Source: Muribaculaceae bacterium (lineage in GTDB: Bacteria; Pseudomonadota; Alphaproteobacteria; Rs-D84). From it: a stretch of 7,208 nucleotides of DNA. Location: assembly GCA_023665245.1 (NCBI GenBank), contig JAMPEH010000116.1, positions 1-7,208 on the forward strand, in the 5' to 3' direction. Position 1 is the first letter of the stretch. The number at the start of each line of letters is the position of its first letter. Below the pieces are notes generated by a model that searched no databases, was not told the origin of the DNA, and saw nothing but the letters and a program-made list of their open reading frames with translations. Of the stretch, positions 6,072-7,208 are shown piece after piece. The translations under genes were made by a program, and so were the position numbers.

Positions 6072-6473
6072 ATGCAGCAAAAGGAACAGAACAATAACGC
6101 TGTAAGTTTTGTACAAAATCAGTTTACCGCATATCTGGTACAGGCAGTATATCATACCCGATGCAGTTATCTCCGGAGGCAGGTAAGGTATCAATACATG
6201 AAATCCTTGATGGAGACAGCCGAATCAGATGCGGCAGCCGTTCATCCCTTTGAGTTTGAGAATGCTTTACCGATTTGGATGCAGCTTGAGAACAACAACT
6301 TGCTCTTTGCGCTGAAATCGTTGGATGAACGGGAAAGAAATATTTTTCTTTCGCGGGTACTGAACGATAAGAGTTTCGATATGCTTGCAGAGAAATACGG
6401 CATAAGCTATAAGGCTGTTGCAGCGGTATATTACCGGGCGCTTCGTAAGATACGCATGCGGATGGGAGGATAA
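6072..6473 (+). CDS. Small sigma-70 region 4-like protein of conjugative-element type
   Basis: A 133-residue cytoplasmic protein predicted to bind DNA and to help direct transcription of an integrative element. Residues 77-129 resemble sigma factor region 4: a helix ending in LKSLDERERNIFLSRVLNDK, then a helix-turn-helix SFDMLAEKYGISYKAVAAVY (101-120) and the basic tail RALRKIRMRM. The N-terminal part shows no clear region 2, so it is not a complete sigma factor. In length and layout it resembles the Orf7-type regulators of Tn916-like elements. It is followed after six bases by a second small gene of the kind that accompanies such regulators. The Shine-Dalgarno of that gene overlaps this gene's end, so coupled translation is likely. 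A terminator and a dyad lie upstream. The exact regulatory target cannot be seen here. Confidence 0.8.
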   Translation: MQQKEQNNNAVSFVQNQFTAYLVQAVYHTRCSYLRRQVRYQYMKSLMETAESDAAAVHPFEFENALPIWMQLENNNLLFALKSLDERERNIFLSRVLNDKSFDMLAEKYGISYKAVAAVYYRALRKIRMRMGG

Positions 6474-6479
6474 TAAAGA

Positions 6480-6665
6480 ATGGACTTCGAGGAGAAACTG
6501 TATGCCGCAAAACAAGGTGATTGGGCGGCAAAAGAGTTTTTACTGGAGCAGTACAGAACTTTTCTGATTCGCAATGCTATTGTGAACGGCCGTTTCGATG
6601 AGGACTTATATCAGGAACTGTGCATTACTTTTCTGAAGTGTGTGTTGATGTTCCGTATCCCGTGA
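6480..6665 (+). CDS. Small helix-turn-helix-type conjugative element protein (Orf8-like)
   Basis: A 61-residue acidic protein with the pattern AAKQGDWAAKEFLLEQYRTFL at its start, FDEDLYQELCITFLKC in the middle and MFRIP at the end. This is like the region 2-type small proteins listed as helix-turn-helix domain proteins in clostridial conjugative elements (Orf8 of Tn916). They usually sit beside an Orf7-like sigma factor, as here. Family assignment is from remembered similarity. GGGAGG at 6464-6469, inside the end of the preceding gene, is ten bases before the ATG and supports the start. The length is close to the usual size, so no truncation is evident. Its biochemical role is not established; a partner role in element transcription is inferred. 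A hairpin terminator follows 20 bases after the stop. Confidence 0.7.
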   Translation: MDFEEKLYAAKQGDWAAKEFLLEQYRTFLIRNAIVNGRFDEDLYQELCITFLKCVLMFRIP

Positions 6666-6673
6666 TTCCGGCC

Positions 6674-6717
6674 AAACAAAGTTAAAGGCCAGCCGCTCAG
6701 AATTGGGCGGCTGGCCT
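6674..6717 (-). terminator. Hairpin terminator shared by convergent genes
   Basis: AGGCCAGCCGC (6686-6696) pairs perfectly with GCGGCTGGCCT (6707-6717) around a ten-base loop that can shrink by two more pairs. Read on the - strand the stem is followed by TTTAACTTTGTTT, a fair T-rich tail, so it best serves the gene ending at 6750. On the + strand the tail is weak (CTGGCCTTGTTCT), but the hairpin may also stop transcripts from the gene ending at 6665. Confidence 0.75.
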
Positions 6718-6749
6718 CTGGCCTTGTTCTATGGATAGAGAAATAGGCG

Positions 6750-7205
6750 TTATATATCTTGTTTCAGGTAGAAGTGCACATATAAATTGTAATCCCGGAA
6801 CCGGGTAATCATCCGCAGCCAGATATGGAAATGCTCTGTTTCGGAGTAGAGATTAAACTCGGTCGGGTCGCTGGTGGCCTCGGCTGTCTCGCAGAGCAGC
6901 CGCATGGTGTCCAGATTTTTGAACTCCGGCATGGCGAAAAGAGTGGACTGGAACCGGTCGATTTCTTTCACCAATTCAGCGGACGGCTTTTCCTTTTTGC
7001 AGTCCCACCAGGTCGTCCACCAACGGTGGTTATAATCCGAACGCGAGTAGACGATCTCACTTTCCGGCCGCATGGTGAAGCCGTCTTTGTCCTTCTTCCG
7101 GTTCTCGAAAACCTCCGGGAAAGGGCAGTTCATAGTGAAGATAATCTGTTCGGCCGAGGGATTTTCGGCAGACCTGGTGCCTTGTGCGTTGGTTTTGTCG
7201 TTCAT
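6750..7205 (-). CDS. Hypothetical tryptophan-rich protein, possibly element cargo; 5' end uncertain
   Basis: Not recognised with confidence. The frame codes for 151 residues from the ATG at 7205. It stays open to the window edge three bases beyond, so the true start may lie outside and its ribosome binding site cannot be seen. There is no signal peptide or membrane segment. A low-complexity start (about 1-20, NDKTNAQGTRSAENPSAEQ) leads into a compact part with IIFTMNCPFPEVFENR, the cluster RWWTTWWDCKKEK at 61-73, and an aromatic C-terminus (EHFHIWLRMITRFRDYNLYVHFYLK). This recalls small uncharacterised proteins (DUF6329-like, from memory and unchecked) carried by clostridial conjugative elements, which would fit its neighbours. 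It converges on the sigma-like pair and ends 33 bases from the shared terminator. Confidence 0.7.
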   Translation of the reverse strand: MNDKTNAQGTRSAENPSAEQIIFTMNCPFPEVFENRKKDKDGFTMRPESEIVYSRSDYNHRWWTTWWDCKKEKPSAELVKEIDRFQSTLFAMPEFKNLDTMRLLCETAEATSDPTEFNLYSETEHFHIWLRMITRFRDYNLYVHFYLKQDI

Positions 7206-7208
7206 ACA

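Overview
The window carries the chromosomal butyrate-synthesis cluster of an anaerobic Firmicute (class Clostridia). Its order is thiolase (5'-truncated by the window edge), hbd, crt, bcd, etfB, etfA, all on the + strand. Strong AGGAGG-type ribosome binding sites, short gaps between genes and GC-rich coding sequence (36 of 60 bases are G/C in 1321-1380) suggest a gut butyrate producer of the Oscillospiraceae/Ruminococcaceae type. That placement is an inference; no marker here fixes the genus.

Region 1 (1-3483) encodes the carbon route: two acetyl-CoA to acetoacetyl-CoA (thiolase), to 3-hydroxybutyryl-CoA (Hbd), to crotonyl-CoA (Crt), to butyryl-CoA (Bcd). Region 2 (3484-3660) is a 177-base gap with a textbook intrinsic terminator right after bcd, then a GC-rich hairpin. 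Region 3 (3661-5483) encodes EtfB and EtfA, the electron-transferring flavoprotein that in clostridia works with Bcd in electron bifurcation (NADH to crotonyl-CoA and ferredoxin). A terminator with a 20-bp stem closes the cluster at 5631-5681. The last step to butyrate (but, or ptb-buk) is not in the window.

Region 4 (about 5683-6749) is AT-richer (27 of 60 G/C in 5761-5820). After a structured leader it encodes two small proteins typical of Gram-positive integrative conjugative elements: a 133-residue sigma-70 region 4-like protein and a 61-residue helix-turn-helix-type protein, like the orf7/orf8 pair of the Tn916 family. The leader holds an intrinsic terminator upstream of the sigma-like gene and a dyad touching its Shine-Dalgarno sequence, which suggests an attenuated, translationally gated switch. 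Region 5 (6750-7205, - strand) is a small tryptophan-rich protein of unknown function that converges on the pair across a shared hairpin terminator. No integrase, relaxase or attachment site is visible, so whether regions 4-5 are an intact element, its edge or a remnant cannot be decided here.

No tRNA, rRNA, CRISPR array or insertion sequence was recognised. The strongest candidates for new biology are regulatory: the terminator between bcd and its obligate partner genes etfBA, and the layered RNA structures before the sigma-like gene.
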